64,000 nt of DNA from CAZWCE01 sp964632505 (GTDB lineage Bacteria > Planctomycetota > Planctomycetia > Pirellulales > Thermoguttaceae). Below the pieces are notes generated by a model. It worked only from the letters and a program-made list of their open reading frames with translations. It was not told the origin of the DNA and did not search any database. The position numbers and the translations under genes were made by a program. Positions 57,401 through 64,000 of the stretch are shown here, piece by piece. Each line of letters opens with the position of its first letter. Position 1 is the first letter of the stretch. The stretch spans positions 62,001 to 126,000 of the forward strand of contig CAZWCE010000003.1 in assembly GCA_964632505.1 (NCBI GenBank). Direction: 5' to 3'.

Positions 57401-57470
57401 TCTGGAGCGGCAGGTCGAAGCGACCCGGCAGGCCCTCGCACAACTCCAGACCCGCGGGGAAACCAAGTAG
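54408..57470 (+). CDS. valS: Valyl-tRNA synthetase with zinc-ribbon insert
   Basis: A 1020-residue class I synthetase charging tRNA-Val. HLGH is at residues 53-56 (PPNVTGALHLGHAL) and MSKSKGN near 601. The editing domain carries TTRPETMLGDTAVAVHP and GTGCVKVTPAHDPNDYDVG, and a C-terminal coiled-coil with repeated Lys/Glu helices closes the protein. Two parts are not in the usual enzyme: a ~40-residue charged helix in the editing domain (about 245-284), and, after MSKSKGN, a zinc-ribbon-like insert with CPHC near 645 and CPHC near 666, directly before the RNFCNKLWNASRF segment. Start at 54408 (MKQELPKQYEHIAAQ) fits the family. It converges with the secretin-like gene. Confidence 0.96.
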   Translation: MKQELPKQYEHIAAQKRWYSYWEEKGFFQSDPNPEKSPYTIVIPPPNVTGALHLGHALNDTLQDIMIRLKRMQGFQTLWLPGMDHAGIATQAVVERRLLEEEGKTRHDLGREGLVARIWDWKEDYQKRITAQIKQMGCSCDWRRTRFTLDDICARAVRHTFFKMFQEKLIYRGKRLVNWDTHLQTAVSDDEVFHETVPGNFWYFRYPVLEPKTGEPEHVTIATTRPETMLGDTAVAVHPDPEKALDRAEDELKEKIRNAPKKQHEEIEADLAALAERRKTMLPRLITLRDMALDGRKLNLPLLDREIPLVADTWAKPELGTGCVKVTPAHDPNDYDVGRRLDLPMVNILNKDGTLNENAGPYQGLAIPDARKKVVDDLEKLSLLEKVEDRIIELAHSDRSKTPIEPYLNDQWFVRMDHLAQTAMDAVDDGRVKIIPERYTKSYLDWLSEKRDWPIGRQLWWGHRIPIWYCADADQAALEKAFAGRDDVVWHWDDEMQQWWICSREEDLAPDAVAGHQLVQEEDVLDTWFSSALWPHSTLGWPEETPELKYFYPTSVLITSRDIITLWVARMVLAGLFNVGEIPFHEVYIHPKILDKYGEGMSKSKGNGVDPISVMEKFGADSLRFALAYLTTESQDVRLGLDFQCPHCGETVEQTRKNRTLAKIGCPHCKKEFATQWAESAEDKKLPQAAVIGERFEVARNFCNKLWNASRFAMMHLEDFQPGEVREKDLLIEDRWILSRLATVARKVTEALDHYRFSEAARTLYDFAWDEFCSFYVEMIKNRLQTPDQRPQAQRILAHTLDVLLRLLHPIIPFLTEEVWQLLGPLAPVRGIPEPAPASEAVIIAPWPEPHASAIDPVIESQFQLFQEVLRAVREIRSRQNVPPKTEICFSVRCDEETVRLLLPMERYFESMAGARATEWGPHVEPPAISSNVALGQMDVFVDLADLIDVEAEIKKKQNDLAKLEKRVAGKEKKIQNEKFLAKAPEQVVQKERDSLADLERQVEATRQALAQLQTRGETK

Positions 57471-57501
57471 CGATCGTTTCTTCTCTCGATCCAGGACCGT
57501 T

Positions 57502-60500
57502 TCAACGACCGCCGCCCGGCGGACGGAAGGAAGGTCGTCTCCCGCCGCTCTCACGCATGCGGCGGAACGCCTCGATGCGGGCGCGGACGGCATCCATGTT
57601 CCGATCGGAACCACTCGAACGGCTGCTGCTCGATCGGCTGCCGCGATTCGAACTTTCTCCCCCTCCGCTGCGATTGAACACCACCGAGTCGCTTCCCAGC
57701 GAGGAAAGGGCCGATTCGAGCAACTCGGGGCTGATGTTCCGCAGGGTATAGACCTCCATCACTTCGTCCGATTCCAACGCCGCCTCGTCCAGCCGTTTGA
57801 CGAACGCCTCGACCTCGAGAAACACCGCCTCTGGGGCAGAGACGATCAGGGAATTCGAGCGGGGATCGACACTCACGGTCATCTTATCGAGCACTTCGCG
57901 GACCTCTTGCTGATTCTGCGTCTGCCGACCGCGCTCGTTATCCTCTTCGCGTCCCCGCCCTCCCCGCATGCGCATGAACATCTCCATCGGCGAGGGCCGA
58001 TCGCCGCCACCTTGCCTTTGAGCCTGCTGCGCCGGCTGCCCCCCTTCCATGTACGTGGCGAAGACTTCCTTGACCACGTCGACCAGATCTTCCGCTCGGG
58101 TGTTCTTCAGGGGAATGAGATGCGGCTTCGACTTGATGAGGATATCTTCCGGACTGCGGAGTTGATCGAGAATCGGCAGCAAACGTTCGATCGTCCGATG
58201 GTCGACCGGATTCGCCTGGATCAACAGGGCGTTCAAACGCGGTTCCGACGTGATCTGCACCGGGCCGGTCGACTCGATCGATCCGCTGGCGCCGAGGCTC
58301 ATCAGCGAACTCATCAGGTCGTCTTCGAGTCCTGAAGACATCGACGCAGGTCCATCGAGCAGGGTTCGGAGTGTACCGGCCACCACCTCGGCGGTGGAAT
58401 GTTTCAGATAATAGACGGTCAACCGGGTCGATTCCAGCAGAGTTTCATCGGCGAGCATGCGGATCAGTTCCTCGAGCCGATCGAGGGCCTCGGTGTCCTC
58501 GGAAGCGATGACGATCCCTTCCGGACCGAGCGAAATCGTGATCGGAGCACCGGCGACGGAGGAAGGAGCCTCCTCACCTTCGGCCGTCTCATCCGACGAG
58601 GCGATCTCGGTCTGTTGCGCCACCAGACGGAAAGGGACTGCTCGGGAGCTGCCGCCAAGAAGTTGAAAAGGAAACGACGGCGGAGCACTCCGTCGGGTGG
58701 TTTTCGGAGACGGCTCCGTCGGCGGTGGTCCCTCGGGAATCGGTGCGGGCTCGAGGGTATCGGAAGGAGGCACCTCCGTCTCCGGTCCGGGAATCGGCAC
58801 CGGCTTGGACAGCGGCTCGGCTTTTTGGGCGGGAGGAGAATCGGGCTGCGGGCCGAACATTTCGTCCATCAATTGCTCGATTTCTTCCGCTGGCTCGTTT
58901 CGGGGCGGCGGCGTGGTTTCCGGAATCGGATCTCGAGAATCCACATCGAGCGATGTTGAATCCTCCCCACGATCACCGTCGGGAACCGGAGGACTGCCGA
59001 GATCGCTGCTGCGGATCGAGGGAATCATCGCTGAGGGGGTCACCACGCGTATCTCATTGTCCCCCAATTCCGGCCAGATCTCCCGGACCTGCTCGAGCAC
59101 CAGTGCGGCCGCGCCTGAGGAAAGCGGGATGGTGCGGAGCGTGGCGTCGCTGCCGGCGACCGACTCGTCGAAATCGGTCTCGCCCATTTTTTCCAGAAGG
59201 ATGCGAATTTGGGCCAATTGGGTTTTCGTTCCCCGCACCAGGAGTTGACCGGCCAGAACGTCCGCTTCGACGATCGGGGCGTTCACTTCGGCCCCCTCTT
59301 CAGCGGTCGGATCCCCGAAAAACTTCTCGATCGAAGAGACCGCCGTCAGCGGGTCGAGCGTTGTCAGCGGAATCACTTCCACCTGGTAGGCGTCGGACTG
59401 CATCTGCGTGAGAGTCGCTTGAATCGTCTGGTGGTTCGAGGGGCGCCCCAACGCCACCAGGGCATTGGTCTTCGGATCGAGCGACAACCGCACATCCGGC
59501 TCGTCGACCAAGAGCGTCTGAATCACCGCCAGCACCGACTCCGGATCGGCCGTATCGATCGGGTAGACCTCCAGTTGGAGGCTCTCTTCGATCCCACCCG
59601 AGGCGTCGTGATAGGATTGATCCACATTGGTGATGATCTCCTTGGCCCGTTCGATCATGTCGAAACGCCCCGTCAGCCAGATCTTCGTCCCGGAAAGATC
59701 GACCGCGAACCGGACTTCGGGATTCTCTTCGTCCACATCCAAAAGCTGTTGAGCGATGGCGATCGCCTCGTCGGCGGCCATATTCTCCATGGTGATCGTG
59801 TGCAGCGATCCGGTGCTGATTCCTTCGGGGTCGTCGATCCTCTGAAGAATCTTTTGAATCGCTCGGAGGCGATTGACCGTTTCAGTCACCAGAAGCTGCT
59901 GCGATTGATCGAGCGGAATGATCGCCCCTTGCGGCCCGAGCATCGGTTCGATTTCTCCATGAACCTCTTCCGGTGTCACACGCGAAAGTGTAAAAAGCAC
60001 CTGCACGAGTTCATAATCCCCACGATGCTCCAGCTCCTCCGGTGCGATCGTGTCGATCATGTTCGGCGGAATTCCATCCTCGAGATTGATCAAAAACAGC
60101 ATCTGCTCCCGACGCAGCAGCGTGTACCCTTTTGTCAGCAGAACGCTGTTGAGCAAATCGAGGGCCTGTTCGGGAGTGTATTCCCGGCGGTCGATATAAT
60201 TGAAAGTGCCCGGCGGGGCGGTCTCCATTTCCAGGGAAAGGTCGGCCTGTTCGGCGAACCATTCGATAACATCGGCCCAAGGTTGGTAACGGAAATTGAA
60301 ACGCAATTTCACCGGCCCGGCTTCGGACGGTTGATGAAACTCCATCGGCCTTTCTTCACCGGCAGGTGTGGAAAGCCTTTCCCGTTGCTCCGAAGCGGGG
60401 CCACGGTCGATCTGCGGTTCCGCCTCCGTTTCGCCTTCGGACGGAGCGTCCATGCGTTCCTCCTCCTGAGCGGGCTCGCTTTCGACTCGCTCTTGCGAAG

Positions 60501-60816
60501 GCTCTTCCACCCTCACTTCCGGAACCGTCGGCGTGGGGCTTTCCATCGTATCTTCGTTTTCCGGGACTTCTTCGGCATCCGCGGGCTTCGGTGCTTCTGC
60601 CACCTGCTGCGCAGCGGAAGTCGTTTTTTCCCCGGCCGGATCTTCTTCAGGCGTCTGTTCCGACGCAACCGCGACCTCCCCGGGCGGAAGGTCCTGACTC
60701 ACCGCCTTCGGCGACGCAGTGAACAAGGCACCGGCGGAAATCGCAAGCACCAGCAGACAGAGAAAAGCGAGGGCGAAAAACTGTTTTCGATCAGCAGGGG
60801 CCGGTTGCCGTTTCAC
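57502..60816 (-). CDS. Secretin N-domain repeat protein without a secretin barrel
   Basis: A 1104-residue protein. It starts at a GTG with AAGGAG eight bases upstream. An N-terminal transmembrane helix (FFALAFLCLLVLAISAGALF) precedes a ~100-residue acidic Pro/Glu linker. Next is an STN-like domain (FNYIDRREYTPEQALDLLN), then a series of secretin N-domain repeats. Typical starts are VYPIDTADPESVLAVIQ, VIPLTTLDPLTAVSSIE, VYYLKHSTAEVVAGTLR, LIPLKNTRAEDLVDVVK and VYTLRNISPELLESAL, each about 80 residues. The C-terminus lacks the conserved secretin beta-barrel, so it cannot form a type II or IV secretion pore. It may be a scaffold or a partner of a pore made elsewhere. Confidence 0.85.
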   Translation of the reverse strand: MKRQPAPADRKQFFALAFLCLLVLAISAGALFTASPKAVSQDLPPGEVAVASEQTPEEDPAGEKTTSAAQQVAEAPKPADAEEVPENEDTMESPTPTVPEVRVEEPSQERVESEPAQEEERMDAPSEGETEAEPQIDRGPASEQRERLSTPAGEERPMEFHQPSEAGPVKLRFNFRYQPWADVIEWFAEQADLSLEMETAPPGTFNYIDRREYTPEQALDLLNSVLLTKGYTLLRREQMLFLINLEDGIPPNMIDTIAPEELEHRGDYELVQVLFTLSRVTPEEVHGEIEPMLGPQGAIIPLDQSQQLLVTETVNRLRAIQKILQRIDDPEGISTGSLHTITMENMAADEAIAIAQQLLDVDEENPEVRFAVDLSGTKIWLTGRFDMIERAKEIITNVDQSYHDASGGIEESLQLEVYPIDTADPESVLAVIQTLLVDEPDVRLSLDPKTNALVALGRPSNHQTIQATLTQMQSDAYQVEVIPLTTLDPLTAVSSIEKFFGDPTAEEGAEVNAPIVEADVLAGQLLVRGTKTQLAQIRILLEKMGETDFDESVAGSDATLRTIPLSSGAAALVLEQVREIWPELGDNEIRVVTPSAMIPSIRSSDLGSPPVPDGDRGEDSTSLDVDSRDPIPETTPPPRNEPAEEIEQLMDEMFGPQPDSPPAQKAEPLSKPVPIPGPETEVPPSDTLEPAPIPEGPPPTEPSPKTTRRSAPPSFPFQLLGGSSRAVPFRLVAQQTEIASSDETAEGEEAPSSVAGAPITISLGPEGIVIASEDTEALDRLEELIRMLADETLLESTRLTVYYLKHSTAEVVAGTLRTLLDGPASMSSGLEDDLMSSLMSLGASGSIESTGPVQITSEPRLNALLIQANPVDHRTIERLLPILDQLRSPEDILIKSKPHLIPLKNTRAEDLVDVVKEVFATYMEGGQPAQQAQRQGGGDRPSPMEMFMRMRGGRGREEDNERGRQTQNQQEVREVLDKMTVSVDPRSNSLIVSAPEAVFLEVEAFVKRLDEAALESDEVMEVYTLRNISPELLESALSSLGSDSVVFNRSGGGESSNRGSRSSSSRSSGSDRNMDAVRARIEAFRRMRESGGRRPSFRPPGGGR

Positions 60817-61258
60817 AAAAAAACTCCTTCACCAAGAAAAATACCGAGGTCGAAAGTGGGGGCGAGGGTGGGGATCACCGAATCCTTCGATGAAGAATCA
60901 CGGCGGGAAAGGAGGCGTCGACATCGAGCAGGATTGGTTTCGGCAATCTCGAAGGAAGGCTCTTCTTCGGATCGGATCTTCACCGACACGAAATCCTTCA
61001 CTCGATGTCTTTCATTCTATTCAACCAATATTATGGGAGAAGAGACCCCCGAAAAATCGGAAAAACAGGGAGGAATCACGAAAAAATCATCTGACGAGAA
61101 AGGAATAAAAAACAAAAATATTTAGAAAATTATCTTACGCAATCGATTCTTCTATGTTAATCAGGGGGAGAGAGGCACTCAAGAAAAAAGAGGCAAGAAC
61201 TCGCCATTTTTCAAAATTTTTAGCAATAATTTCTTTCCCCTTCTTTTGGCGGACATAT
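60817..61258. other. AT-rich intergenic region, no gene seen
   Basis: 442 bases between two leftward genes, the most AT-rich stretch of the window near 61100-61260. It contains runs of A and no recognisable tRNA, small gene or T-run terminator. A promoter for the secretin-N-repeat gene is expected here, but no pair with good spacing could be fixed. Confidence 0.45.
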
Positions 61259-62299
61259 TTAACAATTCCCCCCTCGGAAGCACTGAAGATTCTCTAAAAC
61301 CTCAGCCATATCCTCCGGAAGGGGGGCTTCGATCTGGAGTTCTTTTTCGGTTTCCGGGTGGGGAAAAGTCAACTTCCAGGCATGCAGCGCTTGCCGGGCC
61401 AAAATCACTTGGTCATCTTCCAATCGATTTCTGATTTCTCCTCGCGTAATTTTGCTTCTCCCGCCGTAGAGCCGATCGCAGAGCACCGGGCAGCCGGCGT
61501 GCATCAAATGGAGTCGCACTTGGTGGGTCCGACCGGTCCGGGGCATGGCGTGAATGAGCGAGAAACCGCGAAATCGCTGCTGCACCTCGAAAAAAGTCTG
61601 GGCCGGTTTGGCATGGGGATCCTTTCGGCGAATCGCCATCTTTTCTCGTTGCCGCGGATGCATGCCGATCGGCTCGTCGATCAAATCGCGATCCCGGTCG
61701 GGATTGCCCTGGGCGATCGCCAGGTATTCTTTTCGAATGCGTTTCTCTTCGAAGAGCCGCCCCAATTGGGCGTGGATGACGTCGTTCTTGGCCACCAGGA
61801 TCGCTCCGCTGGTATCGCGGTCCAATCGATGCACGATCCCCGGTCGCATCGGGCCGCGGACTTTACTCAGTTTCCCACCGAAATGATGGGTCAGCGCCCC
61901 GACGAGCGTTCCCGACCAGTGTCCCCGCGCCGGATGGACCACCATGTCGGGCGGCTTGTTCACCACCACCAGATCTTCGTCTTCGAAGAGAATCTCCAGC
62001 GGAATGTCTTCCGGAATGGGCGATTCTCGAGGCAACTCCGGCAAAACGAACGTGACCCGTTGCTCCGGCTTGAGTCGATAAGCGGGCTTGCCGCCTTTGC
62101 CGTCGATCGTCACTCCTCCCGCGGAGATCGCTTTTCGGATCAAAACACGGCTGTATTGAGGGTAGTGGTGCACGAGGAAGACGTCCAGCCGCCATCCCGA
62201 CTGGGAAGGTTGGACCTCCAGATGCTGTTCCGTTCCGGGAGCGGGCTCCTGCGGTGACAAAGGCGCCTCCTTTCGAAAGACTCTTATGGAGCGTCGCAT
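61259..62299 (-). CDS. rluD: RluD-type 23S rRNA pseudouridine synthase
   Basis: A 346-residue enzyme. An N-terminal S4 RNA-binding domain (WRLDVFLVHHYPQYSRVLIRKAI, residues ~37-80) precedes the RluA-family catalytic domain. The key motif is GIVHRLDRDTSGAILVAK near residue 158. Others are VVNKPPDMVVHPARGH near 115 and RTGRTHQVRLHLMHAGCPVLCDRLYGG near 260. The S4-plus-catalytic layout matches RluD, which modifies helix 69 of 23S rRNA. About 35 residues precede the S4 domain and the ribosome site is weak, so the start may be further down. It is the second RluA-family gene of the window. Confidence 0.92.
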   Translation of the reverse strand: MRRSIRVFRKEAPLSPQEPAPGTEQHLEVQPSQSGWRLDVFLVHHYPQYSRVLIRKAISAGGVTIDGKGGKPAYRLKPEQRVTFVLPELPRESPIPEDIPLEILFEDEDLVVVNKPPDMVVHPARGHWSGTLVGALTHHFGGKLSKVRGPMRPGIVHRLDRDTSGAILVAKNDVIHAQLGRLFEEKRIRKEYLAIAQGNPDRDRDLIDEPIGMHPRQREKMAIRRKDPHAKPAQTFFEVQQRFRGFSLIHAMPRTGRTHQVRLHLMHAGCPVLCDRLYGGRSKITRGEIRNRLEDDQVILARQALHAWKLTFPHPETEKELQIEAPLPEDMAEVLENLQCFRGGNC

Positions 62300-62434
62300 A
62301 TCGAGTGAACCCCGGACAAACAGCGAGAGCCCGGCCTCACGGGCATCATTGCATGAACCGTGGGGCCACTATTGATGCGAACATGAATAAATCTTCTGGC
62401 GTTCTATCTTGCTGTCGGCGAAAAGGCTCGGCGA

Positions 62435-64000
62435 TCAAGGTGCTCCGTCGTTTTTCCGATCGGAAGCTTCCGCGGAAGATCCAAGCTCTCGAGCGGCGAG
62501 ATAGGCATGGAAATTCAGAAGCAGATCACAAACGGCATCGAGCTGCCGGAAACTCGTTCCCGGCAGAATCTCTTGCCCCATTTCCTGCTCGGGCGGAAAA
62601 TTGACCGGCATGGCCGTGTAGGGGAGAACCGCTTTCGGATTGGCGATCCACCGCCGCAAGGCCCGCGGACGCACCCGTCCGGCGACACCGGCCAAGTCGG
62701 GCGCCAACACCGTCGGGTTCCCCCCTTCCGGCTCCAGCGGACCCACAATGTGACATTTCATACAGTAGGTCGTTTGATCTCGAACCAGCGCAAAGGCTTG
62801 GTCGAGTCGTTTCATCCGATTCGGCCGGTCGACCAACGTTCGGGCATCGACTTTTTCCAGATCCCCATCGGAATCGTTTTCGGAATCTTTGAGAACCGAC
62901 TCTACAGGGAACGGAGTTTCCAACTCGTCGACGGCCGAGAAATAGCGGACCAATCGCGCCGCCTCCGACTCGCTCAAATAGAACTGCGGCATGCGCATCA
63001 CCGAGGCGGGACGAATGACCGTCGGCTCCAACAAGTACTGGAAAAGCCAGTCCGGGCGAATCATCCGACCTTCCCGAACCAGAGGCGGCGGCAGCCATCC
63101 CCAGGCTTCGTGGAAGGAACCACTCGTGCCGCTGGTCAGGGCCCGATCGACGACCACCGGGTAGAGCTCTCGCGCGGCACTTCCTCCCACCGGGAATCGG
63201 CGACGATCGATCGAAGGTTCGCTCACCGGAATGCTGATTTCTCCGATGGGCCAGATTTCCCCCCCGATGACCGCCGGCTTCCACGGCGTGATGAAAAGGA
63301 GGGGGTTGCCGTCCCAATCTTCGTCGAGCACCACCTGTCCCGTTTCGTCGTGCATCGCTCGTCCGGTGATGGTCGCCGTATTGGTCCCTCGGAGATCTTC
63401 CTCAAGGGAGTTTTCCACGGCTTCCGGCGAAACCTCCGGTTTCATGAAATCGTAAGCCGGCAGTTCCGGCGGCAACTCGAAATCCTCCGCCCGGAGGGTG
63501 AACTCCCATCGTCCCATCGACCGAATATGGCAACCATCGCACCCATAGCGATCGAGCAGTTCGCGTCCTTGGGCGATCGCCATCCGGTTTCCCTCGGGCA
63601 CGTCGCGATAGGGTTCGGGGGGCGGATCGGAGCGGAGCCCGAGCACGAACGTCATGATCTGCTCCCGTTGCCGGGCCGTGAAATCGAACCTCCCCATTCG
63701 GAGCCAATCCAAGTATCCCTTTTCGCCGGCGAGTCGGTAATCGAAACTCCTCGGCCGACGCAATTTCTGCCAGAGAAAGCCCATCGGCCGCTTGTCGACG
63801 ATCGCCTGCATGCAAAAGTCGTGATCCGGCTCAGCAGAGGCTTCGGTCCCCTTTTCGTCAAGTAGAAAATTCTCGACCGATTCGAACCCTAATAAAGACG
63901 GATGCTTGTCGCTCCATCCGGTCAGTTCGGGACCGATCTCGGTCGCCTCGATCATCTGGGGTAAATCGTGGCATCCGAAGCAGCCCCGACGAAGCAGCGT
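62435..64000 (-). CDS. Multi-heme c-type cytochrome, 5' end outside the window
   Basis: At least 521 residues. The reading frame runs past the right edge, so this is the C-terminal part. Three C-x2-C-H heme sites are visible: CFGCH at 63982-63968, CDGCH (in YGCDGCHIRSMG) and CMKCH (in TYCMKCHIVG). Between them lie segments RPRSFDYRLAGEKGYLDWLRMGRFDFTA and WLFQYLLEPTVIRP. Similar proteins in planctomycetes are fused to or encoded near quinol oxidoreductase complexes (alternative complex III or related). The membrane or periplasmic electron-transfer role is inferred from the hemes. The full gene must begin beyond 64000. Confidence 0.88.
   Translation of the reverse strand, partial: TLLRRGCFGCHDLPQMIEATEIGPELTGWSDKHPSLLGFESVENFLLDEKGTEASAEPDHDFCMQAIVDKRPMGFLWQKLRRPRSFDYRLAGEKGYLDWLRMGRFDFTARQREQIMTFVLGLRSDPPPEPYRDVPEGNRMAIAQGRELLDRYGCDGCHIRSMGRWEFTLRAEDFELPPELPAYDFMKPEVSPEAVENSLEEDLRGTNTATITGRAMHDETGQVVLDEDWDGNPLLFITPWKPAVIGGEIWPIGEISIPVSEPSIDRRRFPVGGSAARELYPVVVDRALTSGTSGSFHEAWGWLPPPLVREGRMIRPDWLFQYLLEPTVIRPASVMRMPQFYLSESEAARLVRYFSAVDELETPFPVESVLKDSENDSDGDLEKVDARTLVDRPNRMKRLDQAFALVRDQTTYCMKCHIVGPLEPEGGNPTVLAPDLAGVAGRVRPRALRRWIANPKAVLPYTAMPVNFPPEQEMGQEILPGTSFRQLDAVCDLLLNFHAYLAARELGSSAEASDRKNDGAP

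Noticed and set aside
57253..58335. Long rightward frame across the valS/secretin-like junction
   Set aside because: It overlaps two well-supported genes in other frames and has shadow-type composition (Arg/Ser/Gln-rich).

Overview
The window comes from a bacterial chromosome that is very probably a planctomycete, most likely of the Pirellulales type. This rests on gene content only. It carries a secreted Tat-type Gfo/Idh/MocA oxidoreductase, a DUF6807 (PmoA-like) plus DUF1080 fusion, an exported SUMF1-domain protein, an exported sugar isomerase/epimerase, a multi-heme c-type cytochrome of the planctomycete kind, a membrane-anchored Ser/Thr kinase, and very large exported repeat proteins. Genes are mostly single or in pairs, spacers are long, and many genes converge. 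I found no rRNA, tRNA, CRISPR array, insertion sequence or prophage gene. The genus cannot be named from sequence alone.

Layout. 1-2.8 kb: threonine pair hom plus an ApgM-type phosphoglycerate mutase/homoserine kinase, both leftward. 3.2-9.1 kb: M42 aminopeptidase, an orphan beta-rich protein, YifB/ComM-like ATPase, tagaturonate reductase, iron-sulfur flavoprotein. 9.5-19.8 kb: exported or membrane proteins (Gfo/Idh/MocA, SUMF1-like, cytochrome c'-like lipoprotein, sugar isomerase, DedA/VTT protein, lipoprotein, DUF6807-DUF1080). 20.3-23.8 kb: histidine decarboxylase-like enzyme, TlpA-type thioredoxin protein, LOG-family protein. 24.3-30.7 kb: a NatA ATPase with a NatB permease fused to a CPBP protease, a SpoIIAA-DUF2007 protein, phosphoglucomutase, a GGQ release-factor-like protein. 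30.8-43.8 kb: polyprenyl synthase, a 1764-residue beta-propeller/TPR protein, Maf, RluA-type synthase, kinase, PpiD/SurA-like protein. 44.5-48.9 kb: topA, a small NqrM-like membrane protein, an M50 protease. 48.9-54.2 kb: UPF0210 with a double-ACT protein, Hsp70 with DUF2760, a small ACT-like regulator. 54.4-64 kb: valS, a secretin-N-repeat protein with no secretin barrel, RluD, and a multi-heme cytochrome cut by the right edge.

Working together. The exported sugar proteins (oxidoreductase, isomerase, DUF1080 hydrolase) and the cytoplasmic tagaturonate reductase and phosphoglucomutase fit a polysaccharide-degrading life style. The ABC-CPBP pair, Hsp70-DUF2760, UPF0210-ACT and hom-apgM are linked by adjacency and orientation. 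Several promoters and intrinsic terminators can be read directly. Two terminator stems are perfect only on the minus strand, because of G.U pairs, and this fixes their direction. The items most worth a closer look are the ABC permease-protease fusion, the barrel-less secretin-N protein, the zinc-ribbon insert in ValRS, and the two conserved-but-unexplained pairs (UPF0210-ACT and Hsp70-DUF2760).
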